The notes below the pieces were generated by a model that was not told the origin of the DNA, did not search any database, and was given only the letters and a program-made list of their open reading frames with translations. Below are positions 1 through 6,998 of a stretch of DNA of 40,699 nt, piece after piece. The stretch is taken from positions 1-40,699 of the forward strand of contig JANYHT010000011.1 of NCBI GenBank assembly GCA_025358925.1. The letters are read 5' to 3'. Numbering within the stretch: position 1 is the stretch's first letter; each line of letters opens with the position of its first letter. This stretch comes from Gemmatimonadaceae bacterium (lineage in GTDB: Bacteria > Gemmatimonadota > Gemmatimonadetes > Gemmatimonadales > Gemmatimonadaceae). Made by a program: the position numbers and the translations under genes.

Positions 1-983
1 TGCGCATTCTTTTTTGGGGCACACCCGACTTTGCGGTGCCACCACTTCGCGCACTACTTGGCGAAGGACATGATGTGATCGGCGTCGTCACGCAGCCTGA
101 TAAACCACGCGGTCGATCGCGCTCGCAACTTGATCCATCGCCCGTCAAACAGATAGCGCTCGAAGAAGGATTGCCGGTGCTGCAACCGGACAAGCCACGC
201 GGCGAGGAGTTTTTGGATGCGATGCGCGCGCTTGAACCCGAACTCTCGGTCGTGGTCGCGTACGGCCAGATCCTCCCGCGTGCCGTCATCGAGCTGCCGC
301 GCTTGGGTACGATCAACATTCACGGTTCCATTCTCCCGGCGTTGCGCGGTGCCGCTCCGATTCAAGCGGCCATCCTCCAAGGCATGGTCGAAACAGGGAT
401 CACGATCATGCAAATGGTGCCGAAGCTCGATGCGGGCCCAATGCTGCACGTGCTACGCACGCCAATTTCACTCGACGAAACATACGGCGACCTGCATGAC
501 CGATTGTCCGAGTTAGGCGCACTCGGCATCGTCCAAGCGCTTGCACTTGTTGGAGCTGGTGTCTCACGCCCCACCGCGCAGGACGATTCGCTTTCGACGT
601 ACGCACCAAAAATTGAACGCGAAATGGGCCGTCTGGATTTCACTGTGGGCGCGCTGCAGGTCGCACGAGTCGTACGCGCCTTCGACCCGCGCCCCGGCGC
701 ATTCGCCTCTGTACGTGGTGCAGAGGTGAAATGCTTTGGCGTCACATTACTTGGGGATGGCACCGACGAGTCACTCGACGAACCAACGTGCGCCGCGCCA
801 CCGGGTACCGTTCGCTCCATCACGAGCAACGGTGTGCTTGTCCGCTGTGGAACGGGTGCCGTGCAGTTCGCCGTCGTTCAGCCCGCCGGAAAGCCGCGCA
901 TGACACCCGAGATGTGGGCCCGCGGCCGCGGTATCGCAGCGGGCGATGAATTCGTTTCGACTATCTTTCGGCATGACGTCTAA
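1..983 (+). CDS. fmt: Methionyl-tRNA formyltransferase (start codon cut by window edge)
   Basis: The enzyme transfers a formyl group from 10-formyl-tetrahydrofolate to Met-tRNAfMet in the cytoplasm before translation initiation. The frame is open from the first bases and reads RILFWGTPDFAVPPL, the usual Fmt N-terminus. The window starts with TG, so the A of the ATG lies just outside and the gene is otherwise complete at about 327 residues, normal for the family. The formyl-transfer core reads NIHGSILPALRGAAPIQAAI, with the family's Asn and His before SxLPxxRGAAP. The C-terminal OB-like domain follows from roughly residue 205. The stop overlaps the next start (rsmB) by 11 bases. The order fmt-rsmB is conserved in many bacteria. 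Identification is near certain. Confidence 0.97.
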   Translation, partial: RILFWGTPDFAVPPLRALLGEGHDVIGVVTQPDKPRGRSRSQLDPSPVKQIALEEGLPVLQPDKPRGEEFLDAMRALEPELSVVVAYGQILPRAVIELPRLGTINIHGSILPALRGAAPIQAAILQGMVETGITIMQMVPKLDAGPMLHVLRTPISLDETYGDLHDRLSELGALGIVQALALVGAGVSRPTAQDDSLSTYAPKIEREMGRLDFTVGALQVARVVRAFDPRPGAFASVRGAEVKCFGVTLLGDGTDESLDEPTCAAPPGTVRSITSNGVLVRCGTGAVQFAVVQPAGKPRMTPEMWARGRGIAAGDEFVSTIFRHDV

Positions 984-2400
984 GGGCTCTCGACCATATC
1001 AAGGTCCGGCACACAAAGCATTCGCCAATCGCAGCAATGCTGCCAACGGCGCGCGTTCCAGTGCGCACGAAGGCGCCGCTGCGGGTGCGGGCGCCGGTGT
1101 CACCGTGCCGCGATTTGCTGCAACAATGGTGCTGACCGATTTGCGTGCTGGCGTTCTGCTCGACGCTGCCTTTGAGCGACGCGTCGGACCGCTGGAAGCG
1201 CGCGATCGTCGGTGGACGCAAGAACTACTGTGGGGCATGCTGCGTCGCCGCAGTTGGATTGATGCCGTGCTCGAAACGCGCGTGAAAGGTGGCATCGTGA
1301 AACTCGACGCAGACGTCGCCGACTTATTGCGCATCGGCACCTACCAACTCATCGCCATGGGTAGCGTGCCCGCATACGCAGCAATCGCGCAAACGGTAGA
1401 ACTGACGAAACGTCGACATGGCATTGGTGCGAGTAAGTTGATGAACGCTGTACTTCGGCGCATTGATCGTGAGCGCGATGCGCTCGAACCCCTCGCTCCC
1501 ACGGATGCCATCGAAGCGCTCGCGCAACGATACTCGCATCCAGCGTGGGTTGTCGCCCGATGGGTCGAGCGCTGGGGCATGCTCGACACGGAAGCGCTGC
1601 TCACCGCGAACAACCGCGAAGCGCCGATAACAGTGCGCCCGTATGGCATTTTGCATGATGCGCTCAACGCGATGCTACAGGCCGCCGACGTCGCCACGGA
1701 AGACGTCCCGCTTTTGAAAGATTCGATTCGATTGCCGGCGGGCGTTGCACTCACCGAGCTTGGTGCGTTCAAGCAAGGGATGATGTTTGTCCAAGATCCG
1801 GCCGCGACGCTCGTTACGCAGTACGCCGCTATTGCGCCACAGGCGGTTGTCGCCGATTTGTGCGCAGCACCCGGCGGCAAGGCGCTCGAACTTTCGCGCA
1901 CCGCCTCGCTCGTGATCGCGGCAGATCGCAACGGTAGTCGTGTCGACCGTATGCTCCTGTCCCTTGGCCGCGTCGATGCCGCCAACCTCGCTCCGCTCAT
2001 TGCGGATGCGCGTTTCCCCGCGATCGCGCCGGTTGATGCCGTGCTCCTTGATGTTCCGTGTACTGGCACCGGCACGTTTCGTCGACATCCTGATGCGCGG
2101 TGGCGATTGCGTATTTCCGATTTTGCCGTGCTCGGCGATTTGCAGCGCTCCATTTTGCGTTCGGCTGCAAACGTGGTGAAACCAGGTGGATTGCTGATCT
2201 ACAGTACTTGCTCGCTTGAGCTCGAAGAGAACGACGAACAAATCGAAGCGTTTCTCTCCGCGCATCCGGAATTCACGCTGGAGGCACCGCCGATTGGAGC
2301 GGTGCCGAGTAGTGTGCTTGACGGTCCGCTGTTACGTGTGTTGCCGCAGCAGCACGGCACCGATGGCGCTTTTGCCGCGCGCATGCGACGGGCAGCGTGA
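973..2400 (+). CDS. rsmB: 16S rRNA m5C967 methyltransferase RsmB
   Basis: SAM-dependent cytosine-5 methyltransferase of 16S rRNA (RsmB/Sun/Fmu family). After a low-complexity Ala/Gly/Ser-rich leader of about 45 residues come a NusB-like RNA-binding domain (from FAATMVLTDLRAG) and a Rossmann methyltransferase domain. The SAM-binding motif is VADLCAAPGGKALELS. The two catalytic-loop cysteines are in LLDVPCTGTGTFRRHPD and YSTCSLELEEND. I chose the ATG at 973, which overlaps the fmt stop. An ATG nine codons upstream (946) is in frame but lies deeper in fmt, and the poorly conserved leader means translation could also begin later. The length of 475 residues is slightly above the usual 430-450 because of the leader. 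Confidence 0.95.
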   Translation: MTSKGSRPYQGPAHKAFANRSNAANGARSSAHEGAAAGAGAGVTVPRFAATMVLTDLRAGVLLDAAFERRVGPLEARDRRWTQELLWGMLRRRSWIDAVLETRVKGGIVKLDADVADLLRIGTYQLIAMGSVPAYAAIAQTVELTKRRHGIGASKLMNAVLRRIDRERDALEPLAPTDAIEALAQRYSHPAWVVARWVERWGMLDTEALLTANNREAPITVRPYGILHDALNAMLQAADVATEDVPLLKDSIRLPAGVALTELGAFKQGMMFVQDPAATLVTQYAAIAPQAVVADLCAAPGGKALELSRTASLVIAADRNGSRVDRMLLSLGRVDAANLAPLIADARFPAIAPVDAVLLDVPCTGTGTFRRHPDARWRLRISDFAVLGDLQRSILRSAANVVKPGGLLIYSTCSLELEENDEQIEAFLSAHPEFTLEAPPIGAVPSSVLDGPLLRVLPQQHGTDGAFAARMRRAA

Positions 2401-2948
2401 TGACCACGCCGTCTGCACCACGAAAGGGTAAAAAACCCGCGTCGGTGCGCACGTGGCTCATACGCGCGGCGATCGTGAGCGTGGTCGGACTCGCTGCAGG
2501 CGGAACGAGCGGTGTCATTGCGGTGAGAACGCTCGAACCGGGACATCCGGAGCGGCCTGACTCGCAGCAAGTCGCCCTCGACAGCATGGCGAAAGGCACG
2601 GTGCCCACCGCGAAAGACAAGTTGAGCATTCGGCGGGATCTCGATAGCGCCGAAGCCGCGCAACGCGAGCAGCGCATCGCGGACAGCCTTGCCATCATGC
2701 CGCCCACTGGCGAGGCAACCGTGCCCAATGTGGTCGGCATCGACGAAGGTTCCGCCCGTGCGGCGATCGCGGCTGCCGGATTCACGGTGGGCACGGTTCA
2801 GTTTCGGCCCTCGCGCGCCGCGGCGGGCACGGTCCTCGGTACTGTACCGGTAAACGGAGCATATGCACCGCGCGGCGCTGCGATCGCGATGGTATTGAGT
2901 GATGGGCACGCGCCGCCAGATTCACTTTCGTCAATCGAGTTGCATTAG
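2400..2948 (+). CDS. Single-pass membrane protein with one PASTA domain
   Basis: A 182-residue protein with a basic N-terminus (PRKGKKPASVRTW), one membrane segment at about residues 18-42, a linker rich in Asp, Ala and Glu, and a single C-terminal PASTA domain at about 105-175. The PASTA hallmarks are VPNVVG, the GF-VG pair and a final VLSDG. PASTA domains bind peptidoglycan fragments or beta-lactams in penicillin-binding proteins and Ser/Thr kinases, but no kinase or transpeptidase domain is present here. It therefore looks like a periplasm-facing wall-sensing or anchoring protein; its actual role is unknown. The start is the ATG in the TGATG junction with rsmB (a GTG one codon earlier is possible). 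It lies between rsmB and rpe, which is informative (see findings). Confidence 0.85.
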   Translation: MTTPSAPRKGKKPASVRTWLIRAAIVSVVGLAAGGTSGVIAVRTLEPGHPERPDSQQVALDSMAKGTVPTAKDKLSIRRDLDSAEAAQREQRIADSLAIMPPTGEATVPNVVGIDEGSARAAIAAAGFTVGTVQFRPSRAAAGTVLGTVPVNGAYAPRGAAIAMVLSDGHAPPDSLSSIELH

Positions 2949-2950
2949 CC

Positions 2951-3616
2951 ATGACTGTACGCATCGCACCGTCGCTACTAGCAGCGGACTTTCGACGTTT
3001 GGGTGAAGACATCGCGGTCTGTGAAGCCGGCGGCGCCGACTGGATTCACGTCGACGTCATGGATGGTCGTTTTGTGCCCACCTTGTCATTCGGTTCGAAA
3101 GTCATCGAAGCGGCGCGACGTTCCACGGCGCTCACGATCGACGTGCATTTAATGGTGATCGAGCCGGAGCGCTACTTCGAAGAGTTTGTGAGGGCCGGTG
3201 CTGATGTACTCACGATTCACGCCGAAGCGGCGCCGCATCTCGACCGGCAGCTCATGCACATTAAAGAGCTTGGTTGCAAAGCAGGCGTCGCGCTCAATCC
3301 AGCAACACCGCTCGCCGTAATTGAGGAAGTCGCACATTTGCTTGACGTGCTGCTCATTATGACGGTGAATCCGGGATACGGCGGACAAAAATTCATTGAG
3401 TATTCCGTCGACAAGATCACACGCGCGCGCTACCTGCTTGATCAGGCGGATAGCGCCGCGATCCTTGAAGTGGACGGCGGCATTTCGCGCGACACCATCG
3501 TGCGTTGTTGGGAAGCGGGTGCGGATACCTTTGTTGCCGGCAACGCAATTTTTTCCGCCCAGCATCCTCAATCGGAAATTGGAGTGCTGCGCGGACTTTG
3601 CACGGAAACAGCATGA
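2951..3616 (+). CDS. rpe: Ribulose-phosphate 3-epimerase
   Basis: Interconverts ribulose-5-phosphate and xylulose-5-phosphate in the pentose phosphate pathway (cytoplasmic TIM barrel). The 221 residues match the family length. Visible motifs are IAPSLLAADF at the N-terminus, HVDVMDG (metal-binding His33 and Asp35, catalytic Asp35), DVHLMV (His66), MTVNPGYGGQKF (phosphate and flexible loop, about 137-148) and EVDGGI (Asp175, the second acid). It starts two bases after the PASTA gene ends and its own stop overlaps the next start (ATGA), consistent with translational coupling in one operon. Confidence 0.97.
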   Translation: MTVRIAPSLLAADFRRLGEDIAVCEAGGADWIHVDVMDGRFVPTLSFGSKVIEAARRSTALTIDVHLMVIEPERYFEEFVRAGADVLTIHAEAAPHLDRQLMHIKELGCKAGVALNPATPLAVIEEVAHLLDVLLIMTVNPGYGGQKFIEYSVDKITRARYLLDQADSAAILEVDGGISRDTIVRCWEAGADTFVAGNAIFSAQHPQSEIGVLRGLCTETA

Positions 3617-4164
3617 CCGCGAAGCAACAATGGTTTGTGGTGCTCGGCATCGTGTTCGCGTTGGCCGCCGGTGCGCTCACCGCAACGCATTTTTTGAAGG
3701 ACGAACTGACGTCGGTAAGCATTGGCTCTGATGCACCGCAATTCACAGCCGTGACGCTGGATGCAACGCCAAAAACCAAAACGCTCGCTGACTATCACGG
3801 CGACGTCGTGTTACTCAACATTTGGGCAACGTGGTGCAAGCCATGTCGGACGGAGATGCCGAGTATTCAGGCGGTGCATACGCAGTTAGTCAGCAAGGGA
3901 TTGAAGGTGGTGGCGGTCAGCATCGACGATGCGGGCAAACAGCAAACGATTCGTGATTTCGCCAAAGAATTCGGCTTGACGTTTGAAATTCTGCACGATT
4001 CGACCGGTGTGATTCAAAGCATTTATCGCACCACCGGCGTACCCGAAACGTTTGTCATTGCACGAGACGGTTCCATCCGCAAGAAATGGATCGGTCCGGA
4101 AGATTGGAACTCTGCTGGCAACAAGATTTTGCTCGAGCAACTTCTCGCTGAAGCGCGTCCGTGA
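3613..4164 (+). CDS. Membrane-anchored TlpA/ResA-like thioredoxin
   Basis: A 183-residue thiol-disulfide oxidoreductase. Residues 8-27 form an N-terminal membrane anchor or signal (FVVLGIVFALAAGALTA), so the thioredoxin domain should lie outside the cytoplasmic membrane. The active site is WCKPC (Cys75 and Cys78), followed by the TlpA-type continuation RTEMPSIQ and the cis-Pro loop GVPETFVI. This architecture is typical of proteins that keep apo-cytochrome or other exported thiols reduced. No cytochrome c genes are visible nearby, so the substrate is unknown. The ATG overlaps the rpe stop by four bases. An in-frame extension into rpe exists but is rejected because it would bury the signal anchor. 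Confidence 0.9.
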   Translation: MTAKQQWFVVLGIVFALAAGALTATHFLKDELTSVSIGSDAPQFTAVTLDATPKTKTLADYHGDVVLLNIWATWCKPCRTEMPSIQAVHTQLVSKGLKVVAVSIDDAGKQQTIRDFAKEFGLTFEILHDSTGVIQSIYRTTGVPETFVIARDGSIRKKWIGPEDWNSAGNKILLEQLLAEARP

Positions 4165-4556
4165 CATGGACCGTTGCGCTGCGCGCGATCTCGGCGTTAT
4201 GTCTTGCGCTTGCCTTGTGGCTCATCGTCAGTGCGGAAGAACCCTCGGCCGGTTGGGTACCCGTACGCGTGATGCTCACGCTGGATAGCGCTGTCACGTT
4301 GTCGGAACCGGTCGTACCGGTACGCGCATTTGTCGTTGGTCGCCGACGTGATTTGTTGCGCCTGTTGCAGTCACCGCCGGTGTTGCAGCGCGCGGTGACC
4401 GACGATACAGCAGATAGCGTGCGTCTCGAATTGCATGAGCAAGATCTCGATCTGCCAAACGGCACCGACGCGCGCGTGCGTGATTTGCAGCCGCGATTGC
4501 TGACGGTGCGATTACGCCGCGCCCCCGCACGGATCGTCGGTCGGCCGGGCGCGTGA
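4161..4556 (+). CDS. YbbR-like membrane-anchored protein (tentative)
   Basis: A 131-residue protein with one N-terminal membrane helix (about residues 6-24, VALRAISALCLALALWLIVSAEEP) followed by an extracytoplasmic beta-rich region with alternating Val, Pro and Arg. The LWLxVSxEEP boundary and the following VPVRVMLTL / SEPVVPVRAFVVGRRRDLL pattern resemble one YbbR repeat, as found in CdaR-type regulators of the diadenylate cyclase CdaA. No cdaA is present in the window, and only one repeat is seen, whereas CdaR usually has several. Start is GTG overlapping the tlpA-like stop (GTGA); its stop overlaps tsaD the same way. Family assignment is by pattern only. Confidence 0.6.
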   Translation: MTWTVALRAISALCLALALWLIVSAEEPSAGWVPVRVMLTLDSAVTLSEPVVPVRAFVVGRRRDLLRLLQSPPVLQRAVTDDTADSVRLELHEQDLDLPNGTDARVRDLQPRLLTVRLRRAPARIVGRPGA

Positions 4557-5686
4557 GCGAGCGCCTTGAAAGTCCACGCTCGTGGCGCATTTTGGGCATC
4601 GAGACCTCGTGCGACGAAACATCTGCGGCTGTTGTCGAGGGTGACGCGGAGCATCCTGTGTTGCGATCGCTGGTAATTTTGTCACAGGATGTGCATCGCT
4701 TGTTTGGCGGCGTTGTGCCGGAAATTGCCAGTCGACAGCATCTCACGGGCATTGTGCCCGCAGTGCAAGCGGCGCTGGACGAAGCGGGCGTAACGTTGCA
4801 CGATCTCGACGCGATTGCTGTAACGCACGCACCAGGTCTCGTCGGCGCGCTCTTGGTGGGCACGAGCTACGCGAAAGCGTTGGGATTTGCGATAGGAGTT
4901 CCAGTGGTACCAGTGCATCATCTCGAAGGGCATCTTTTTGCCACGCTGCTGGAGCAACCGGATGCAACGCCACCGTTCACGGCGCTTCTTGTGAGTGGCG
5001 GCCACACGTTGTTACTCGACGTCCCAGCGTGGGGCACGTATCACTTACTCGGACAAACGCGCGATGACGCAGCGGGTGAAGCGTTTGACAAAGTGGCAAA
5101 GTTGCTTGGTTTACCGTATCCCGGTGGGCGTCCGCTCGAAGCACTGGCGCGCACCAGCGACACTGGCGTGTATCGTTTTGGGAAACCGATGGTGCGCACC
5201 AATGCGAAGCCTGGCGACGATGACTACTTCGACTTGTCATTCAGCGGTTTGAAGACCGCCGTGCTACTCAAAGTGCGCGACGCAGAAGCGAGCGGTACCC
5301 TCGACGAGCATCGGGCGTCCATCGCGCATGCGTTTCAGGACGCGGTTATCGGTACGCTCACCGACAAGGTCGAACGCGCGGTCCGGATGTTCAACCGCAA
5401 GCGCATTGTGCTGGGCGGCGGTGTCGCCTGCAACCTTGCGCTGCAAGACAGTATGCAACAACGATTCGCTACTCGTTCGGCACACGTATTTGCACCTTCA
5501 CCGCGACTCGCCACGGACAACGCCGCGATGATTGCGGCCGCTGGTCTTTTTCGATTCGCGGCCGGTGAGCGAGCCGCGCCTTCGCTTACGGCACGGTCAA
5601 CCTTGCCGTTGCCGGGTATGTTGCGGTACGCCGTGGCGACGGAACGTCCGCGCCTCGCCCAATCCACTCTCGCCGACTCCGCATGA
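4553..5686 (+). CDS. tsaD: tRNA N6-adenosine threonylcarbamoyltransferase
   Basis: Catalytic subunit that transfers the threonylcarbamoyl group from TC-AMP to A37 of ANN-decoding tRNAs (t6A), acting with TsaB and TsaE in the cytoplasm. The 377-residue length is normal apart from a short 12-residue leader before ILGIETSCDETSAAVVE. The metal-binding H-x3-H lies in VPVHHLEGH (about 120-127). Other ASKHA motifs are VSGGHT, GEAFDKVAKLLGLPYPGG, FSGLKTAV and a C-terminal LATDNAAMIA with the conserved Asp. Start is GTG overlapping the YbbR-like stop by four bases. The next gene (lgt) overlaps in turn. Confidence 0.97.
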   Translation: MSERLESPRSWRILGIETSCDETSAAVVEGDAEHPVLRSLVILSQDVHRLFGGVVPEIASRQHLTGIVPAVQAALDEAGVTLHDLDAIAVTHAPGLVGALLVGTSYAKALGFAIGVPVVPVHHLEGHLFATLLEQPDATPPFTALLVSGGHTLLLDVPAWGTYHLLGQTRDDAAGEAFDKVAKLLGLPYPGGRPLEALARTSDTGVYRFGKPMVRTNAKPGDDDYFDLSFSGLKTAVLLKVRDAEASGTLDEHRASIAHAFQDAVIGTLTDKVERAVRMFNRKRIVLGGGVACNLALQDSMQQRFATRSAHVFAPSPRLATDNAAMIAAAGLFRFAAGERAAPSLTARSTLPLPGMLRYAVATERPRLAQSTLADSA

Positions 5687-6546
5687 ATCCCGCTGGGATC
5701 ATTCACAGTCCGACCGTCTTTCCGATTTACGGCAAGCTCGAAGTCACCGGATTTGGTCTCGCCGTGCTGGCCGCGTTTGTCATCGCGCAGATCATCTGCC
5801 AACGCGAGTTTTGGCGGCGCGGGCAAGATGCAGAAGCGGCCGCCATGCCCGACATCGTACTCGCGGCGTTGATCGGCACGCTTGTCGGCGCGAAGACGTA
5901 TTACGTCATCCTCTCTGGTGATCCGTCGGCATTTTTCAGTCGCGGTGGCTTCGTCTTTTGGGGTGGCTTCATTGGATCGGTGTTTTTGTGCTGGCTCACC
6001 ATTCGATGGCGCAAGCTGCAGTTCTTGAAAGTTGCCGATGTCTGCGGCATCGCGATCGCGGCGGGTTATGCAGTTGGACGAACCGGATGTTGGGCGGTTG
6101 GCGACGATTACGGGCGTCCATGGAGCAGTCCATTCGCCGTGCAATTTCCGCATGGCGCACCGCCTTCTACCGCGCTGGTGATGTCGCAGCAGTTCGGCGT
6201 GAAGCTGCCCGCCGATATGCCGCCCGACACTGTGCTTTCCGTGCATCCAACGCAGTTGTACGAAACGTTCATGGGCTTCGTGATGTTTGCCATATTGTGG
6301 CGGTTTCGGGCCCACCAGCAAAAATCCGGCTGGCTGTTTGGCATGTACTGCGTGTTGGCCGGCGTCGAACGATTTATCGTCGAGTTTTTTCGCGCCAAGG
6401 ATGACCGACTGGCAAGCACTGGCGGGCTGTCGACGGCGCAGATCATTGCCATCGCCATCTTCGCGATTGGCGTGGCCATTATGGCTTGGCGACGGGCGCC
6501 GACTGGCGGAAACGGCGCGATGAGTCCCGCAACGCGAGCCGCATAA
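5683..6546 (+). CDS. lgt: Prolipoprotein diacylglyceryl transferase
   Basis: Inner-membrane enzyme that moves diacylglycerol from phosphatidylglycerol onto the lipobox Cys of prolipoproteins, the first lipoprotein maturation step. The protein has 287 residues and seven or so hydrophobic segments. Recognisable family pieces are an N-terminal FPIYGKLEVTGFGLAV, the GGFVFWGGFIGS loop, the signature region GRTGCWAVGDDYGRP and HPTQLYE. The signature lacks the Asn residues of the E. coli G-R-x-G-N-F-x-N-G-E form; I believe the CxxxGDDYG variant occurs in distant Lgt homologues, so this is divergence rather than damage. It is the last gene of the first operon. Candidate substrates encoded here are the lipoproteins at 23787 and 38763. 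Confidence 0.92.
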   Translation: MNPAGIIHSPTVFPIYGKLEVTGFGLAVLAAFVIAQIICQREFWRRGQDAEAAAMPDIVLAALIGTLVGAKTYYVILSGDPSAFFSRGGFVFWGGFIGSVFLCWLTIRWRKLQFLKVADVCGIAIAAGYAVGRTGCWAVGDDYGRPWSSPFAVQFPHGAPPSTALVMSQQFGVKLPADMPPDTVLSVHPTQLYETFMGFVMFAILWRFRAHQQKSGWLFGMYCVLAGVERFIVEFFRAKDDRLASTGGLSTAQIIAIAIFAIGVAIMAWRRAPTGGNGAMSPATRAA

Positions 6547-6593
6547 GGAAATTCTCGGACCGGAGAGTCCTTTCCCGAGCGGATAACTCCCTA

Positions 6594-6623
6594 TTGCATC
6601 CGCCGAGTATGTCTGTGTATACT
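6594..6623 (+). promoter_or_regulatory. Sigma70-type promoter upstream of feoAB
   Basis: TTGCAT (6594-6599) and TATACT (6618-6623) are separated by 18 bases, a good match to -35 and -10 elements. Transcription would begin near 6630, just after lgt ends, giving the iron genes their own control. If this promoter is used, the ATG at 6609 of the feoA reading frame would not be in the transcript. Confidence 0.55.
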
Positions 6624-6953
6624 CAATCATCGGGTTTGAGAAACATTCTCATCTATCGACATTTGCCTCCGGCGCTCGTACTTCCCACTCTGCAGCAGAA
6701 CGATCCGCGCACCGCACGTGCTACGTGCGCGCTTGCCGCATGTCCAGCCGGAAGTAGGGCCACCGTCGTCGACATTGAGTGTTCGGCCGACGAAGCCTGC
6801 CGACTTCGGGCGCTTGGTCTCTGTGAAGGCACCAGCGTGAGCGTGATCGATGCCCGCCACGCCATGCTGCTTGAAGTACGCGGCACGCGACTCGCCCTTG
6901 GCTCTGCCCTCACGGCCGGGATCACTGTTCGGCCAACCTCGGCGCGCGACTAA
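6609..6953 (+). CDS. feoA: FeoA-type ferrous iron transport accessory protein
   Basis: A small SH3-like cytoplasmic protein that assists FeoB. The FeoA core occupies the C-terminal 75 or so residues: LAACPAGSRATVVDIE, then CRLRALGLCEGTSVSVI and LEVRGTRLALGSALTAGITV. The frame can start at ATG 6609, but that leaves a non-conserved leader of about 38 residues and overlaps the promoter and the Fur-like dyad. The true start is probably a downstream TTG (6663) or CTG (6690s), giving a length nearer the usual 75-85 residues. No clear ribosome binding site decides this. feoB follows 45 bases later. Confidence 0.85.
   Translation: MSVYTQSSGLRNILIYRHLPPALVLPTLQQNDPRTARATCALAACPAGSRATVVDIECSADEACRLRALGLCEGTSVSVIDARHAMLLEVRGTRLALGSALTAGITVRPTSARD
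6637..6651. promoter_or_regulatory. Fur-box-like dyad over the feoAB start region
   Basis: The 15-mer TGAGAAACATTCTCA is a perfect 6-3-6 inverted repeat and matches the 7-1-7 Fur consensus TGATAATNATTATCA at 11 of 14 fixed positions. It lies 14 bases after the -10 element, where a bound Fur-type repressor would block transcription. The matches are seen directly; iron repression is inferred. No fur gene is in the window. Confidence 0.55.
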
Positions 6954-6961
6954 CGCCGACC

Positions 6962-6984
6962 TCGGGGCGCTCCGTCGTCCCCGA
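6962..6984 (+). other. Hairpin between feoA and feoB
   Basis: TCGGGG and CCCCGA form a perfect 6-bp stem around an 11-base loop in the 45-base gap between feoA and feoB. There is no T tract, so it is not an ordinary terminator. It could affect mRNA stability or the ratio of FeoA to FeoB. It ends 14 bases before the feoB GTG. Confidence 0.4.
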
Positions 6985-6998
6985 ACGAGCCTGATGCA

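Noticed and set aside
1341-2153. 270-codon minus-strand frame inside rsmB
   Set aside because: Antisense to conserved RsmB motifs; no independent support.
5683-6546. Lgt with missing signature Asn residues as an inactive enzyme
   Set aside because: The GRxGCxxVGDDYG variant together with HPTQLYE looks like a divergent but ordinary Lgt, and the genome encodes lipoproteins that need it.
5335-6630. 431-codon minus-strand frame
   Set aside because: It is antisense to tsaD and lgt, which have clear family motifs; long opposite frames are expected from codon bias.
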